Origin: a virus
Length of the DNA: 36,028 nt
Virus record (IMG/VR): IMGVR_UViG_3300037193_000550
Location: 1 to 36,028 of that record
Reading direction: 5' to 3' (one strand)
Part shown: piece by piece, positions 19,196-28,071 of the stretch
Position numbering within the stretch: position 1 is the first letter of the stretch
Layout: each line of letters opens with the position of its first letter
Translations under genes and position numbers: made by a program
Notes under the pieces: model-generated
What the model was told of the DNA's origin: nothing
The model's database searches: none
The model's input: the letters and a program-made list of their open reading frames with translations, nothing else

Positions 19196-20121
19196 TAGCC
19201 CACCATCCCGAAGCGCTTACCGATTTCGTCCACCATCTTGGTGGCATCTTCCATCGCGTTGTCCGTCTTCAGCCACCGCGTATCCTTGCGGGTGGCGTCT
19301 TCGATTTCCTTCAGGGTGAATGCCCGGCTTACTCCACCCTCGGTGTTCCACTCGGTGAGTGCCTTCTTGATGAGCGGGTCCTTGACGCTGAGCGCGTCGG
19401 GGTTCATCTCCAGCAATTGGGCCACACGGGACACTACAGGCTGGCTCAGTTCGGCCAGCGACTTGCCACCACGAATGTCCTCCGCGTAGGGCGCGTAGTA
19501 GGTGGAAGCGTAGTTGGTCATCTTCTCCTTCCATCCGGTGGTGTCGGGAGTGCCACCCCACGTCATCAGGTAACGCGCCCTGTCCAGAATCTCCTGGTTC
19601 AGATTGGGGCTGACGTAGCCGTAGTCGTGAGCGAGCTGGAACATCTCCTGGATCAACTGACCCATCCGCCCAGAGGCGGAGGGTCCGATCTTGCCGTCCT
19701 CGGTGGCGTAGTTGCCGCGCTCAAGGGCACGACGGCTGACGAAGCTCCGCGTCATCTCGTCGTCAAGACCGGCCAGCTTGGTTTCCAGCCAGACGCTCTT
19801 GGCGGTCTCGATGTCGAGCATCGGCACGCCCAGTTGGGCCGTCATCTGGCGGACCTTGTCCGCACCGGCCACCAGCTCGATCTGTGCCTGAGCGGGGTCG
19901 GTGACCAGACGAATGGTCCACTCACGCTGACCGGCACCGGTGTTCTTCCACCAGTTGGTGTTAGCCACCGACATGACGAACCGGTCGGGCGTCCACTTCT
20001 CGGTGACCGCTCGATTGAGGAGGTCACGGATTTCGGGTACGGCGTCGCCCAACAGGCCGACGAAGCCGTACATGGCCTTGATGTCCTCCGGAGTAGGCTC
20101 CGGGCGATCCGCGATAGCCAT
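19195..20121 (-). CDS. probable internal virion protein, 308 aa
   Basis: A soluble helical protein beginning MAIADRPEPTPEDIKAMYGF. Segments such as WTPDRFVMSVANTNWWKNTG and LMTWGGTPDTTGWKEKMTNY suggest a packed helical fold. No enzyme motif is visible. The part around residues 25-75 resembles, at low level, the beginning of other virion proteins that pair with lysozyme-like domains, but nothing firm can be claimed. TAATG junctions on both sides mark it as part of the virion block. Confidence 0.55.
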   Translation of the reverse strand: MAIADRPEPTPEDIKAMYGFVGLLGDAVPEIRDLLNRAVTEKWTPDRFVMSVANTNWWKNTGAGQREWTIRLVTDPAQAQIELVAGADKVRQMTAQLGVPMLDIETAKSVWLETKLAGLDDEMTRSFVSRRALERGNYATEDGKIGPSASGRMGQLIQEMFQLAHDYGYVSPNLNQEILDRARYLMTWGGTPDTTGWKEKMTNYASTYYAPYAEDIRGGKSLAELSQPVVSRVAQLLEMNPDALSVKDPLIKKALTEWNTEGGVSRAFTLKEIEDATRKDTRWLKTDNAMEDATKMVDEIGKRFGMVG

Positions 20122-21788
20122 TAGTTAGCGCTGAACCTTCCACTTCGCATGGCTTCCGCCAGTGCGGCGATGAAGCCACCAGCCTGTTGTCCGGCTGCTT
20201 CCTTCGTCATACGCGATTCGATCCACGCCACCGCTTGAGCCTCGGGGTCGAGGGACGACGCGTCCGCACCCATTTGACGGGCGGCGATGAACGCCTGCTG
20301 CATCGAATGATAGTGCGCGATGAACTCTTCGGATTCTGCGGGGGTGAGCGACCGTCCCATGCGGGCGCGGGCGATGGAGTCGACGCTCATCTTCAGCAGT
20401 TCGGGGTCTTCCAACGTAACACCACCGGAACCGCCACCGTAGCCACCACCTCCGCCGTAGTAGCCACCACCGCCGGAACGGAACCCGCCGCCACCCGAAC
20501 GCTCGTCGGAACCGTCACCGTAGGGACCGGTGGCGTCTTCGGCGATACCACGCCGCTCGTCTGCATACGCCTTCATGAACTCCTCAACCGGTCCGATCAC
20601 GCCCGCCTCCTGCATGGAGAGGACGTCCTTCACCAGGTTGACCAAAGCCACTCGGTCGTCGTTGTGGATGTACGCACGAATAGGGTTGCCCGCACCATCC
20701 AGCTCGATGCGGTAACCGGCGTCACGCTTCTTGGCGAAGCTGTTGTACTTGTCGGCGAATGCCAGGGTGGAGATCAGGTCGGCGGCACCGGCCGCCTTGC
20801 GGTCCAGTTCCTCTCGACTGTCGCCGGGGGCAGGCATGACATCGGCCAGCTTGAGGTTGATCCACTCCTCGGCCTTGATGATGTGGTCGACACCGTTCTC
20901 GTCGGTGTGGAGCAGGTAACCGAACTGGTTGGGGGTGGTGTCGAAATTGGACGCGGACGGGTTGGACTGCTGAAGGAATCCACCCAGCCCGCCTGCCTCG
21001 TCAATCTCCTCACCAGTCGCCGACACGTCCAGACCCCACGGCAGAACCGACGAGGTGGGCGTCTTGCCCGACTTCCAGTCGATCAGCTTCTTGCGGAACT
21101 CCGAACGGGTACCGAGATTTCGGACGGTAATCACCAGCGGGTCAAGCTCGTTGAACTTGCCCGGCGCTTCGAACAGCAGCGTGCGGCGAAGCTGCTGCAA
21201 CGCTGTCCGCTCCTCGTCCGGAAGGGCGGTATCTTGCGCCTGAACCTTCTCGATTTCGTTGATGAGGTTCTGCTTGCGACTCAGATCCTCGCGGGTCGCC
21301 AGCCGCGTCTTCTCGGTAGCCGCCGACTGCTCCGGCGTCATGGTGAACTTGGGTTCGGGCTGGTTGGGCTCGCCGACGATTACCTCGAACGGAGACTTGC
21401 CGTCCAGTGGCTGGTTCTGCCGGGAGGGTAGACCGAACTGCGGCATCAGCAGTTCGTCTAGGCTGGTGATCGAGTCGTCGGAGAACTCGCGGAAGAGGTT
21501 CTCCCTGCGCTGACGGTCCCGTTCCGCCTGACGCTCGTTCTGCCACCGCTCCAGCGCCGACGGCGGAATGTACTGTGGCCTCCGCTGGTCGGGCGCGATA
21601 ATCGAACCACGAGGGTCACGCTCGTTGGCGTTGCCACCGTACAGCGTGGGGTTCTGGTAGTAGTTGTTGCGCGTCGACTGTTGGGCGACGTTGTTGCGAA
21701 CGGCGTCACGGACGTTGTTGGTCCAGCCGGTGTTGGCCGGAGTATTCTGCTTGAAGGTCGACCCATCGGGCCGCATGGGGAGTGCCAT
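20121..21788 (-). CDS. probable internal virion protein with Gly-rich tract, 555 aa
   Basis: The N-terminus is polar and disordered (Asn- and Gln-rich, QQSTRNNYYQNPTLYGG). A long helical middle follows, then an almost pure Gly/Tyr/Ser tract near residues 428-460 (GGGGFRSGGGGYYGGGGG) and a helical C-terminus (MGRSLTPAESEEFIAHYHSM). A flexible glycine hinge in a virion protein would suit passage through the narrow portal channel. Coupled by TAATG on both sides. Function inferred. Confidence 0.55.
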   Translation of the reverse strand: MALPMRPDGSTFKQNTPANTGWTNNVRDAVRNNVAQQSTRNNYYQNPTLYGGNANERDPRGSIIAPDQRRPQYIPPSALERWQNERQAERDRQRRENLFREFSDDSITSLDELLMPQFGLPSRQNQPLDGKSPFEVIVGEPNQPEPKFTMTPEQSAATEKTRLATREDLSRKQNLINEIEKVQAQDTALPDEERTALQQLRRTLLFEAPGKFNELDPLVITVRNLGTRSEFRKKLIDWKSGKTPTSSVLPWGLDVSATGEEIDEAGGLGGFLQQSNPSASNFDTTPNQFGYLLHTDENGVDHIIKAEEWINLKLADVMPAPGDSREELDRKAAGAADLISTLAFADKYNSFAKKRDAGYRIELDGAGNPIRAYIHNDDRVALVNLVKDVLSMQEAGVIGPVEEFMKAYADERRGIAEDATGPYGDGSDERSGGGGFRSGGGGYYGGGGGYGGGSGGVTLEDPELLKMSVDSIARARMGRSLTPAESEEFIAHYHSMQQAFIAARQMGADASSLDPEAQAVAWIESRMTKEAAGQQAGGFIAALAEAMRSGRFSAN

Positions 21789-24700
21789 TAGTCATCCTCA
21801 TACTTGGCCATGTCGTTCCACAGCCGCTCAAGTGGAGTGCCGATCCACCGCTTGTCGCCGTATTCACGGTAGCGGGCGTTGACGGAAGCTCGCTCGTTGC
21901 GATTCACCTTGGCGTACGCCTCGCGGTACATCTGGTAGTCGGCGTGCATTTCCTGCAACGCGGGCTGAAGGTACTTCAGCTCAGCCGGAAGCTTGTCACC
22001 CTTTGCGGCGCGGGCAATCGCGGGGGCCAGCTCGGCGTGTACGCGGTTGGGGTCGTTGCGCCTGTCCAGCTCGGCGGCTGCGCCGGGGTGGAACTGTTCC
22101 CACTGCTTGATCCACGACTGGAAGCGGGCGTCCAGCTCCTTCTCGTTGGCGGGGTTCATGAACTTGGCCTGCTTGACCGCCTTGGCCATGTTGTAGAACT
22201 CCGACAGTTCATCCGAGTGGGCCGCGTCGCGGTAGAACTCTTCCAGCGACTTGTGCTCCCTCAGTTCCTGCCGGAACTGGAGACGGTAGGGTGCCGCCTC
22301 AAACCACTTGCCTTCAGCCGTGGGCAGCAGGTGGAACGCGATGGACTGGTTCTCCTTCACCCAATCCAGATTGTCGATCATCCAGCCGGTGGCTTCTGTG
22401 GTGGAAGGCGCGGTCTCTTGGGACCCCTTCATCTTGGACCCACCCACCGTGAAGGCGTTGGGGTTGACAATCAACTTGCCCTTGGGGTAGCGCTTGGCCC
22501 ATTCGACGTGCGCCTCCGAAAGGGCACGGCCACCGTCCTCGGGGTAGAGGCGGTTCTGGTCCTCAAGTACCTTGAACCATTCCTCGCGGAGGGTGTTGAT
22601 ACCCTCGGCCATGGCGTGGGCGTTGTTGTCGTATTCCTTGGGGTCGGCCAACTGCGGGGAGGCGGGGGCGAACACACCGAACACCGCCCGCTGGATCATG
22701 ATGTTGGACACCATCGACCTTACGGCGTCCTGCGCTTCCTGAACCTCGTCAGGACTCGCAACACCAGGCTCCGGCAAAATGCCAGCCGCTTCCGCGTACT
22801 GTAGGGCACTCCGAAGGGCAGATGCATACTGGCCGTCCTTCTCGTTCTTGTTCACCACCGGAATGATGCGGGAGATGACAGACGGAAGGAACTGGTCGGT
22901 CAGCTCCTGCTCGGCGAAGTAGCGTTCGCCGCCTTCCATGAACGTCAGCCACTCGTTCACCGTCTGCGAGGATTCGGGGAACATCGCTCGCACGGCACGC
23001 AGCGGCATACCGATAATGGGGTTGGCCGAGAACTGGAGAGGGTTGGTGATCGACGGGTTGATGAACCGCACCTGCGACGAGAAGCCCTTGAACTGCGGCA
23101 ACATCGACATCTCGTCCGGCTGGCCGCCCAGCGACCGCCAGGCGTCGTCAATCAGCCGCACGGCGGCGGACGTACCAGGGTAGGTGAACACCAACTGGTT
23201 CTCTTCGAACCCCTCGTCGTTCTGCACACGCTGCATGGACACAATGCCCGAGTGATGGGCCGCATTGACCAACGTATTGGCCCTCGCCAGCAGCGCCGGG
23301 TTGGCAGCGGTAGCCCGGACGAAACGCTTGAGGAAATCCTCCTGTGCACGCTGGAACATCAGGAAATTGTCGGTCAGTTCCGAGAACACCGACAGTTCAC
23401 CAGGGTTGTCCGTACCGGAGAACGTCATGTTGAGCGCCCGCCGATTGGCGGCCGACTCCAGCAGGTAGGCGGCGTTCTTGGGTGCCATACCCTTCGAGAT
23501 GAGGGTGTCGAATACCGGACCCATGGTGTCGTATGCGATACGACGGTGAGAGAGGAACACCGGGTGGGAACCCAGCGCGGCCAGCGGTCCGGATACCGTG
23601 ATGGAGTACGCCTTGCTCATCATCTGGGTCAGACGGTCCCGCATTTGCGGCTTGGTCTTACCCAGGTCCGGAACGTACAGTTCGGCGATGACACCTTCCG
23701 GCATGTTGTCGCGGGAAACACCCTTGAGGTCGGCGGCTGTCACCTGCTTGCCGTCGGCAATCTTGCGGAGCACCTTATCCATCTCGTCGGGAAACACCGT
23801 GTCACCGGACGCGGTAACCCGGCCACCCAGACGGCGGGTGAGGTCTTCCACCATCACGCGGGCGTGCTCGGAAATCGCCTCGAACTTGTCGTCCGCCGTC
23901 TCGGCGTACCGGCCGGAGGTGGTGTAGTTCGACCGCTTGGCGTTGTCGCGGACAACCTGACCAAGCTTGTCTTCTGCGATGAGGTACTTGGCGAATCCCT
24001 GCGGCGTTTCAAGGGCCTCGTCCGAATAGCGACGATCGGCCAGAACCGCCTTCTGAATGGCGGTCAGCTCCTTCTCGTCAAGTGCGCCAGCGGCGCGGCG
24101 GTTGATTTCCTCGTTGACGAGTGTCTTACGGGCGGTGGCCTTGCCAGCCGCCTTGGGGATCTGAACGGGCGGGAAGGTGGACGGCATAACCACCTTGACG
24201 ATGTTCTCATCGGTGGTGGTCTTAATGGCAGTCGTCTTCTGCGCATTGGCCGCTTCGACGGCGGCCTTCAGGTTGCGAGCCGCGTCGGCTCCGCCGACGT
24301 ACTCCAAGGCGATACGACGCAGTACCAGGTTGGAAAGCTCGTCCGCCTGTACCCGCTGAATGGACTCGGTCCACTGCTGGATGTTGGGGTTATCATCCCA
24401 CTTGAACGAGTTGGGCACGCGGGGAACCTTGTAGCCGAACCCGAGGGAAACACCCTCTGCGATGTTATCCCGAATCGACTGCCCGAGATTCTCGCCGAAC
24501 AACACGTAGTTGTCGGCGGCTGCGCCGAGGTTGTCGAGAGACGATTCCATGTACTGGCTGACTGCCAGGTCGTCCAGATCCTTGGCCCACGGAGAGGCGA
24601 ACTTGGCCTGAAGGCCGAGCTTCTCGACCTGTCGCATACGCGTACGGCGCAACCAGTCCAGTGGGGCGGCGAAAGCAAGTGCCGTCTTGGTCAGTCCTCC

Positions 24701-27499
24701 GGGTACCATTCCGCGAATGTCGACGGTTTCACCCATGCGGGCGAGGGCTTCAGCGGTGCGTCCTTCCACGCCCTTCGACTTGAGCGCGTCCAGAATGATG
24801 CCGTGATACGTGGCCGTATCGCCCGTACGGATTGCCTCATCCATACGCGCCAGCGTCTTCTCATCTACCGAATCCTCAAGATCCCTGGCCGCTCGCTTGA
24901 GCGTGTTGGTGTCCGCCTTGAACTGACCCTTGACGCCCTTCAGCAAGTAGCGCGCCTGAGCGGCTCCGCCGAGAGACTTGGGGGCAGTACCCAACGTAAA
25001 GGTATACAGCTCCAACACCTGGCGCACCATGTTGGCGGGGTTGGCGACCTTTGCCACCTTCCATGCACGGGTCACCATGTCGAATGTAGCGTTGTTGAGC
25101 GCGCCGGAGGCGTACCCCAGAATGGAAGAACGGTTGACCACCCGCTTCAGCTCACGCAGGTTGGGCAACTGCACGCCCGTGGAGAGCTGATAGGGGTGTA
25201 CGGCGGCTGCCACGTCCGCATCACCAATACGGATGGTGTTGTTCACCGGGTCGGTGTACGACTCCAGCGGAGCGCCGACACGGCCGAACGTGTCTTCCCG
25301 AGGGGCGATACCCTTCAACATCTTGTCGATGGTGCGCCTTGCGGCTGGAGTGGAGCGCATTCCGGTGGCGTTGAGGGAGGCCACTACCGTCTGCTGGAAC
25401 AGGCCGTACCGTGCCGCCGGATTGGCCTGAGCGAACTCGTTGACCAGCGCGTAGGCGTGACGCTTGGGCAGGAACTGCACCACCCAGCGACGGAACAGTT
25501 CGGTCGACTCGGGGGAATCGAAGTTCATCGTCTTGTTGGAGAACGACTGTTCGAAATAACGCCACGACTTGCCGAACGCCTTGCCGATACCCAGCGTCGG
25601 GCTCTTGAGCGAGCCGACGTAGTGGTCCTTCACCCACTGCTGAGCGAAGCGATCGGTCAGAATCTCGGTACGGCCGATGTCGTCTGCCAACACGTCGCCG
25701 TCGAGATCCACTCGCGCCTTGCGATGTTCGTCGGAGGCGTTGAGGAACCTGGCGAACTTGCCATCCTGCCGACCGAAGGCGTCACGCAGCGAGGCGAACG
25801 GCGTACGGATACGGCGGTTGAGGGCGATCTGGCCGGGCAGAAGCATCTTCCCCTTGTACAGGGGGCGACCCGAAGTGATGGCCTCATACCACACAAACAG
25901 ACCCAGGTCGTCAGCCAACTGTGCCCGCGCCTTGGCGGAAGTGGCCGCATCGACAGCGGTATCCGCGTCATCCGACAACTTCCACATCGGCTTTTCCTTG
26001 CCGATGGGGGCGGAATCGAAGATGAACGGCTGTTGCTGACGGCTGACCTTCTTAGCCTGCCCAGCCTCGCGGAGCTGCTCGATACCCTCGCGGGGACGCA
26101 CGCGGGTGATCGCACCCGATCGCATGGCCATCAGGGTATCGAAGATACCCATCATATCGGGATGCTGAAGTCGGAACTTCTGAAGTTCCTTTGCCGCATC
26201 CACCTGACGGCCCGCCTGGGCAAGGTTGTACGTCTTGTCGATAGTCCTTAGCGTGTCATCGAATCGCTTGGCGTTGAAGCCCTTAGGGGTGAAATCGTCG
26301 GCAGACGCCGCCAGCATCGACGTAACCTTCTCGATGTTGTTGGCGTCCACGCCCCTGAGGGCGTACTTGGCAGCCTGAACACCCTTGGTGGTCAGCACGA
26401 TGGGGTCAAGGAACCAGAACGCAACCACGTCAGCGGCGGCGGAAGCGATCATGCGCTTAGTGCCACCCAGCTCGGCAGTAGCCGGATGGAGATTGGTCAG
26501 GTGACCACCGTAGGACAGCGAGGAGTGATCTCGAATCGCCTTAATGAGGCGACCGTCGGGGGAGTCCTTGGGTGCCCGCGAAAGCTCTTGCGTGAACTGC
26601 TGAGCCTCAGGACTCAGCCCGTTGAAGTTGCGAATGGGGTCTTCGAAGTAGCCGGAAGTGACCAGCTCCCTGGCCAGCTCCACCTTGACGGGGTCGTACT
26701 TGTTCTTCAGCTTTTGGATGTCGTCTTCGGAGACGGGGTTACGCTTGCCATTGAACGACTGGTAGTAGTACGCGTAGCGACTGGCACCCGACTTGGGGTC
26801 GTAGCCAGCCCGTGCCATATCCCGCGACTGATTGGGGTCGATATCCGTAAGGCCAGTGACAGCACCGATACCCCGCGCGAAGTCCATCACGGAGGTGATA
26901 GCCGACGCGCCGATGGCGGAGGTGGCAGATAGATTGGTGGAACGCCCGATCTGATCCGCCACCTTTTCGAAGGTGGTGTTCTCCTGAGCGGAACCGGCCG
27001 CCAACGGGGAGGAGATGGGCGAGAATGCGGCCGTCAGGCCCTCACCGAGGGTACCCACCACACTCTTGCCAGCGTCGACAATGTTGCCGAAGAAGCCCTG
27101 TTCGGCCCTCGGCTTCACCTGGTTGGCGGCAATCTGGCCTGCGATCTGGGAAGTGCCAACCGCAAACAACGGATTGGGCTTCGGTGGCTCCTCTGCCGCC
27201 TTCTGGATGTCGCCCGCCACCACCCCCGGCTTCGACATCGATGCATCGCTGTAGCCCGCCTGTTGCATCAGTGCCTGGCGCTGCTTGGCCTTCTCGCGAC
27301 CGATTTCGGCCATGGTCCGGTGAGCCACCGAGAACGGAATGTCGGCATTGATGAACGCCTGAAGGATCTCGGGCTCATCGCGGAACATGCCGGACGCCTG
27401 AGCGGTGGCGGCGAAGCGGAGCTTGGGATTGGAGATCGGTGCCTGAGCGCGGGTGGTGACCGCGTCAGGGTCGGGAATTCGCTGGTACCAGTAGACCAT
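21788..27499 (-). CDS. giant internal virion protein, 1903 aa
   Basis: This single frame spans 5.7 kb. The protein is mainly helical with some hydrophobic patches: one near residue 150-210 rich in Ala/Gly/Ser, and one near residue 360 (ADVVAFWFLDPIVL). No RNA polymerase, lytic transglycosylase or protease motif could be recognised by eye. Its length, position after the portal-side genes and the helical neighbours recall the large ejection proteins of short-tailed phages, which leave the head before the DNA and form a trans-envelope conduit. It is too helical for a fibre and lacks the heptad and membrane repeats of a tape measure. Confidence 0.65.
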   Translation of the reverse strand: MVYWYQRIPDPDAVTTRAQAPISNPKLRFAATAQASGMFRDEPEILQAFINADIPFSVAHRTMAEIGREKAKQRQALMQQAGYSDASMSKPGVVAGDIQKAAEEPPKPNPLFAVGTSQIAGQIAANQVKPRAEQGFFGNIVDAGKSVVGTLGEGLTAAFSPISSPLAAGSAQENTTFEKVADQIGRSTNLSATSAIGASAITSVMDFARGIGAVTGLTDIDPNQSRDMARAGYDPKSGASRYAYYYQSFNGKRNPVSEDDIQKLKNKYDPVKVELARELVTSGYFEDPIRNFNGLSPEAQQFTQELSRAPKDSPDGRLIKAIRDHSSLSYGGHLTNLHPATAELGGTKRMIASAAADVVAFWFLDPIVLTTKGVQAAKYALRGVDANNIEKVTSMLAASADDFTPKGFNAKRFDDTLRTIDKTYNLAQAGRQVDAAKELQKFRLQHPDMMGIFDTLMAMRSGAITRVRPREGIEQLREAGQAKKVSRQQQPFIFDSAPIGKEKPMWKLSDDADTAVDAATSAKARAQLADDLGLFVWYEAITSGRPLYKGKMLLPGQIALNRRIRTPFASLRDAFGRQDGKFARFLNASDEHRKARVDLDGDVLADDIGRTEILTDRFAQQWVKDHYVGSLKSPTLGIGKAFGKSWRYFEQSFSNKTMNFDSPESTELFRRWVVQFLPKRHAYALVNEFAQANPAARYGLFQQTVVASLNATGMRSTPAARRTIDKMLKGIAPREDTFGRVGAPLESYTDPVNNTIRIGDADVAAAVHPYQLSTGVQLPNLRELKRVVNRSSILGYASGALNNATFDMVTRAWKVAKVANPANMVRQVLELYTFTLGTAPKSLGGAAQARYLLKGVKGQFKADTNTLKRAARDLEDSVDEKTLARMDEAIRTGDTATYHGIILDALKSKGVEGRTAEALARMGETVDIRGMVPGGLTKTALAFAAPLDWLRRTRMRQVEKLGLQAKFASPWAKDLDDLAVSQYMESSLDNLGAAADNYVLFGENLGQSIRDNIAEGVSLGFGYKVPRVPNSFKWDDNPNIQQWTESIQRVQADELSNLVLRRIALEYVGGADAARNLKAAVEAANAQKTTAIKTTTDENIVKVVMPSTFPPVQIPKAAGKATARKTLVNEEINRRAAGALDEKELTAIQKAVLADRRYSDEALETPQGFAKYLIAEDKLGQVVRDNAKRSNYTTSGRYAETADDKFEAISEHARVMVEDLTRRLGGRVTASGDTVFPDEMDKVLRKIADGKQVTAADLKGVSRDNMPEGVIAELYVPDLGKTKPQMRDRLTQMMSKAYSITVSGPLAALGSHPVFLSHRRIAYDTMGPVFDTLISKGMAPKNAAYLLESAANRRALNMTFSGTDNPGELSVFSELTDNFLMFQRAQEDFLKRFVRATAANPALLARANTLVNAAHHSGIVSMQRVQNDEGFEENQLVFTYPGTSAAVRLIDDAWRSLGGQPDEMSMLPQFKGFSSQVRFINPSITNPLQFSANPIIGMPLRAVRAMFPESSQTVNEWLTFMEGGERYFAEQELTDQFLPSVISRIIPVVNKNEKDGQYASALRSALQYAEAAGILPEPGVASPDEVQEAQDAVRSMVSNIMIQRAVFGVFAPASPQLADPKEYDNNAHAMAEGINTLREEWFKVLEDQNRLYPEDGGRALSEAHVEWAKRYPKGKLIVNPNAFTVGGSKMKGSQETAPSTTEATGWMIDNLDWVKENQSIAFHLLPTAEGKWFEAAPYRLQFRQELREHKSLEEFYRDAAHSDELSEFYNMAKAVKQAKFMNPANEKELDARFQSWIKQWEQFHPGAAAELDRRNDPNRVHAELAPAIARAAKGDKLPAELKYLQPALQEMHADYQMYREAYAKVNRNERASVNARYREYGDKRWIGTPLERLWNDMAKYEDD

Positions 27500-27894
27500 T
27501 AGATGGACATCCCATCGAAGTACGCCGCCAGCTCCGCCACGATGCCGGTATCGTCGGCAGCCCCGTACGCCGCCAGCGTCTTGGAGAGCGAATCCGGCGC
27601 GAGAGGAGCGTTCGGTCCCAGCCGCAGGCTGTTCGGGCCAGGCCCCAGGGGGGCACCGGCCGTCACCGGCTCACCGGCACGGGCCGATGGCCCCATGAAG
27701 GCACCCAGCGGCTCCACAGGAGCGCTGACCGCCTCCGGCGGTGCTTCCCCACCGGCAGATGCGATCTCGTTGGGCTGAGGGGCAGGAGGAAGCCCTTGCG
27801 CGGCGGCACCGGGCATGACTTCCTGCTGCTGTTGGTAGACCTTGTTCTCGCCGTACTTGGCGTCCACCAGGTCCGCAACCGGCTGGTTAGCCAT
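27499..27894 (-). CDS. Pro/Ala-rich virion-region protein, 131 aa
   Basis: ATG 27894 overlaps the upstream small gene by eight bases. Residues 5-25 carry VADLVDAKYGENKVYQQQQE. The remainder is Pro, Ala and Gly-rich (PPAPQPNEIASAGGEAPPEA, PLGPGPNSLRLGPNAPLAPD) and ends in a short helix (IVAELAAYFDGMSI). It is probably unstructured except at its ends, and may be a portal-associated or minor scaffold factor. Function unknown. Confidence 0.55.
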   Translation of the reverse strand: MANQPVADLVDAKYGENKVYQQQQEVMPGAAAQGLPPAPQPNEIASAGGEAPPEAVSAPVEPLGAFMGPSARAGEPVTAGAPLGPGPNSLRLGPNAPLAPDSLSKTLAAYGAADDTGIVAELAAYFDGMSI

Positions 27895-28066
27895 CGGTCT
27901 TCTTCTCCCTGAACTCACGGCCGTCTAGGCTGTAGTGGGTGTACATGCGCCCGTTGGGCAACTCAGTGATCTTGGGACCGCAGATGCACTCGGAATTCTT
28001 CTCGTGCTCGATGTAGTCGGCCGGGGGGATGAGGTGCATTGCGGGCTTACCCCTGAAAACGCCCAT
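27887..28066 (-). CDS. small protein with CxC motif, 59 aa
   Basis: ATG 28066 has GGAGGG eight bases upstream, one of the best ribosome sites in the late operon. The product begins MGVFRGKPAMHLIPPADYIE, has ECICG at 26-30 and a strand-rich end (RMYTHYSLDGREF). It overlaps the next gene by eight bases (ATGGCTAA). A small head or portal accessory protein is possible; no family recognised. Confidence 0.65.
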   Translation of the reverse strand: MGVFRGKPAMHLIPPADYIEHEKNSECICGPKITELPNGRMYTHYSLDGREFREKKTDG

Positions 28067-28071
28067 ACGAA

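Noticed and set aside
23252-26251. 999-codon open frame on the plus strand opposite the giant virion gene
   Set aside because: It lies fully antisense to a gene of uniform codon style, its protein is Arg/Gly/Val-rich with no domain pattern, and high GC content leaves such shadow frames open.
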